From Dialister sp. UBA734 (GTDB taxonomy: Bacteria > Bacillota > Negativicutes > Veillonellales > Dialisteraceae), in the NCBI GenBank assembly GCA_002297935.1, contig DBLC01000054.1:1-6211 (forward strand): a stretch of DNA of 6,211 nucleotides. Direction: 5' to 3'. The notes beneath the pieces were generated by a model. That model saw nothing but the letters and a program-made list of their open reading frames with translations. It was not told where the DNA came from and ran no database searches. Positions 5,051 through 6,211 of this stretch are shown piece by piece. The translations under genes and the position numbers were made by a program. How positions within the stretch are numbered: the first letter of the stretch is position 1; every line of letters starts with the position of its first letter.

Positions 5051-5188
5051 TTTGTTCAAATTTCCCACTATAAAACCGGTTAAAAATATCGATAAAATCA
5101 AAGAAACATTGTGATTTCATAGAATTCTTACGTATTTAGCATCTAACGGAAGAGTAGTGTCAATGGAAGGCATACTAAAACGGGAAGT

Positions 5189-5472
5189 CTCATTTCATAC
5201 CATAAGCGAAACAAATAGTCCCAAGGAATAACACAAAGATCCTTCGACATCGCCCTACGGGCGGCTCAGGATGACTAAAAGAAGCATGCAGGGTTAGAGG
5301 TAACAAAAGAACGGTTGTGAGCAAAATCGAGGTTAACAGAGAAGCCGTAGTGTTATTAATGTCTCAAATGGCATTTTTTTACTAGTGTCATTCTGAGCCG
5401 CCCGTAGGGCGTGTCGAAGAATCTTTGTTGTATTCCCAAAGGCAATATGAAAGAGGAGCGGTATGAAATGAG
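5189..5472. mobile_element. MITE-like element with about 90-bp terminal inverted repeats
   Basis: The reverse complement of 5189-5277 aligns nearly end to end with 5383-5472. Shared blocks include CTGAGCCGCCCGTAGGGCG, TGTCGAAG, ATCTTTGT, TATTCC and, at the outer ends, GGTATGAAATGAG. The centre, about 105 bases, has no coding frame, so there is no transposase. Each arm contains a smaller hairpin around CGCCC-TAC-GGGCG. I could not identify a convincing target-site duplication. It could be a non-autonomous transposable element or a pair of REP-like palindromes. From 5473 to 5603 I see no gene or further structure. Confidence 0.6.
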
Positions 5473-5603
5473 CCAAAGCGTCTGGGGCGTTCACACACAA
5501 GGATAACAGACAAGCACTGTTAACTGTATGTTATATATCCGATATCAGATTATATCAGTACAACATGATATTTTCGGGGGGAAAGTTTGAGTTATTTACT
5601 TGG

Positions 5604-5655
5604 CACATTTGAGAAACGTGAGCAACCTGAGTAACTTGTGCCACCTGAGTAACCT
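5604..5655 (-). repeat. 9-bp periodic repeat, GTTCT/CTCATTTGAG family, copy 4
   Basis: CACATTTGAGAAACGTGAG resembles the reverse complement of 1-35 and the unit at 55-77. It continues as 9-base units GAGAAACGT, GAGCAACCT, GAGTAACTT, GTGCCACCT, GAGTAACCT (5611-5655). It ends 27 bases upstream of the SCIFF promoter, as its relatives lie upstream of larA. Confidence 0.65.
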
Positions 5656-5682
5656 GTAATAGAAATTAACCGATAAAAAATA

Positions 5683-5711
5683 TTGTGCTTTCTTTCTGTC
5701 TATGGTATCAT
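5683..5711 (+). promoter_or_regulatory. Probable promoter of the SCIFF gene
   Basis: TTGTGC (5683-5688) and TATCAT (5706-5711) are 17 bases apart. The -10 matches at five of six positions; the -35 keeps only TTG. The leader to the ATG would be about 28 nt and holds the very strong ribosome binding site GGGAGGTGA (5733-5741). Confidence 0.55.
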
Positions 5712-5745
5712 TATTTCAGAATAGTCGTATCAGGGAGGTGACATT

Positions 5746-5913
5746 ATGTCCAAACACATCGTTACTATCAACCAGTCTTCTCTGCAGGACTCCATTAAGT
5801 TCGAAGGCTGCAGTGAATGTCAGACTTCCTGCCAGTCTGCTTGCAAGACAAGCTGCACCATTGGCAACCTGATCTGCACAGAACAGGAAGAAGCAGAAGC
5901 AAAGAGAGCGTAA
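5746..5913 (+). CDS. scfA: SCIFF-family six-cysteine RiPP precursor peptide
   Basis: This 55-aa gene follows a strong GGAGG site 7 bases before the ATG. Six cysteines at residues 22, 25, 29, 33, 37 and 44 give the C-x2-C-x3-C-x3-C-x3-C-x6-C spacing of SCIFF (six cysteines in forty-five residues) precursors, and the text CQTSCQSACKTSCT is the family signature. The N-terminal stretch MSKHIVTINQ is the leader, and the C-terminal tail is acidic. SCIFF peptides are modified by a radical SAM/SPASM enzyme that makes Cys-to-Thr type thioether links (ranthipeptides). C33 and T38 have the five-residue spacing of the link I recall being described for a family member. The maturase usually lies next to the precursor, but here a terminator and about 300 bases without a gene follow. 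The gene symbol is only a convention. The family call is strong, and the biological role of SCIFF peptides is unsettled. Confidence 0.93.
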   Translation: MSKHIVTINQSSLQDSIKFEGCSECQTSCQSACKTSCTIGNLICTEQEEAEAKRA

Positions 5914-5934
5914 TTGCCGAGCTTTTGCACGGCC

Positions 5935-5968
5935 AAGCCCCCGGCCTTGTAGACTGGGGGCTTTTTAT
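5935..5968 (+). terminator. Intrinsic terminator of the SCIFF gene
   Basis: AAGCCCCC (5935-5942) pairs with GGGGGCTT (5956-5963) around a 13-base loop, followed by a T-run at 5962-5966. It lies 21 bases after the stop codon and marks the SCIFF transcript as monocistronic. Confidence 0.9.
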
Positions 5969-5979
5969 ATGTGAGATTG

Positions 5980-6001
5980 AAGATGACGAAAACGTCATCT
6001 T
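5980..6001. other. Perfect 9-bp hairpin with AAAA loop
   Basis: AAGATGACG (5980-5988) and CGTCATCTT (5993-6001) pair perfectly around four A residues. It lies between the SCIFF terminator and the next heptad element. No T-run follows, so it is not clearly a terminator. Its role is unknown. Confidence 0.6.
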
Positions 6002-6010
6002 TGGAGAATA

Positions 6011-6073
6011 GTGCGTAAGAATAGTGCGAAGTGCGTAATGGTGGTGGCGGCGCACAAAATTTGGAAGCGCCGC
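6011..6073 (+). repeat. Heptad array plus GC hairpin element, copy 4
   Basis: GTGCGTA (6011-6017), GTGCGAA (6024-6030) and GTGCGTA (6031-6037), interrupted by AGAATA, lead to GGTGGTGGCGGCGC. The hairpin is GCGGCGC (6047-6053), 13-base loop, GCGCCGC (6067-6073), then AAATTTTATATG. The loop and flanks are nearly identical to copy 3. Confidence 0.8.
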
Positions 6074-6211
6074 AAATTTTATATGAAAGATGGAATCATC
6101 TCTTTCAAGACAAAGGTTGTTTGGGGATCTCTAATGTGCCTATAAAGTCTAGGGAAACGCTGATTTAATCAAAGAGTTTGAAATTATAAGAATTTTTATC
6201 CAAAGCATCGT
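6074..6211. other. Non-coding right end of the window
   Basis: No gene is seen. Bases 6161-6210 loosely resemble 5096-5144 (GAT..AATCAAAGA, TAGAATT or AAGAATT, then AGCATC), which also lies about 55-90 bases after a heptad-hairpin copy. This may be a degraded repeat that continues past the window. Confidence 0.3.

Noticed and set aside
5189..5472. Insertion sequence
   Set aside because: The inverted repeats fit, but the interior is only about 105 bases and encodes no transposase, so it is listed as MITE-like.
5817..6011. Second plus-strand frame overlapping the SCIFF gene
   Set aside because: It starts inside the SCIFF gene without a ribosome binding site and reads through the SCIFF terminator hairpin.

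Overview
The window looks like a chromosomal segment of an anaerobic Firmicute (Clostridia or Negativicutes). This rests on a SCIFF-type six-cysteine RiPP precursor, a LarA-type lactate racemase, strong purine-rich ribosome binding sites, tRNA genes with encoded CCA ends, and a perfect TTGACA-17-TATAAT promoter. Acidaminococcaceae or a relative is a guess from overall appearance only. Coding sequence has roughly balanced base composition, while the intergenic DNA is long, AT-rich and full of repeats.

Layout. 1-491: no gene; two direct copies and one inverted copy of a GTTCT/CTCATTTGAG repeat with 9-bp periodicity, an extended -10 promoter, and a 7-bp tandem repeat in the leader of the next gene. 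492-1736 (+): LarA-family nickel-pincer racemase with all key residues. 1737-1947: two copies of a 'heptad array plus GC-rich hairpin' element facing each other, then a 12-bp hairpin. 1948-2188: a 68-bp direct repeat carrying the tRNA-Val 3' end and terminator, the two copies separated by an imperfect palindrome. 2171-2562 (-): five-tRNA operon, transcribed Pro-Gly-Asn-Glu-Val from the promoter at 2575-2603. 2713-4047 (+): 444-aa protein of unknown function with an internal duplication. 4048-4285: giant hairpin built from 7-bp units. 4286-4978 (+): 230-aa Lys/Glu-rich coiled-coil protein with a C-terminal membrane segment. 4979-5745: third heptad-hairpin copy, a roughly 284-bp element with 90-bp terminal inverted repeats and no transposase, and a 9-bp periodic repeat. 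5746-5913 (+): SCIFF peptide with its own promoter and terminator. 5914-6211: small hairpin, fourth heptad-hairpin copy, no gene.

The genes do not form one pathway. Each protein gene stands alone with its own ribosome binding site, and two of them (larA and the SCIFF gene) have a recognisable promoter. Their partners are absent from the window: larB/C/E for LarA and the radical SAM maturase for SCIFF. The most unusual aspect is the intergenic DNA. Short tandem repeats of several unrelated sequences share a 7-bp period and mostly sit just 3' of genes, often joined to a conserved 7-bp GC hairpin. A second family with a 9-bp period sits upstream of larA and of the SCIFF gene. One hairpin copy shows a compensatory base-pair change, which suggests the structure is maintained.
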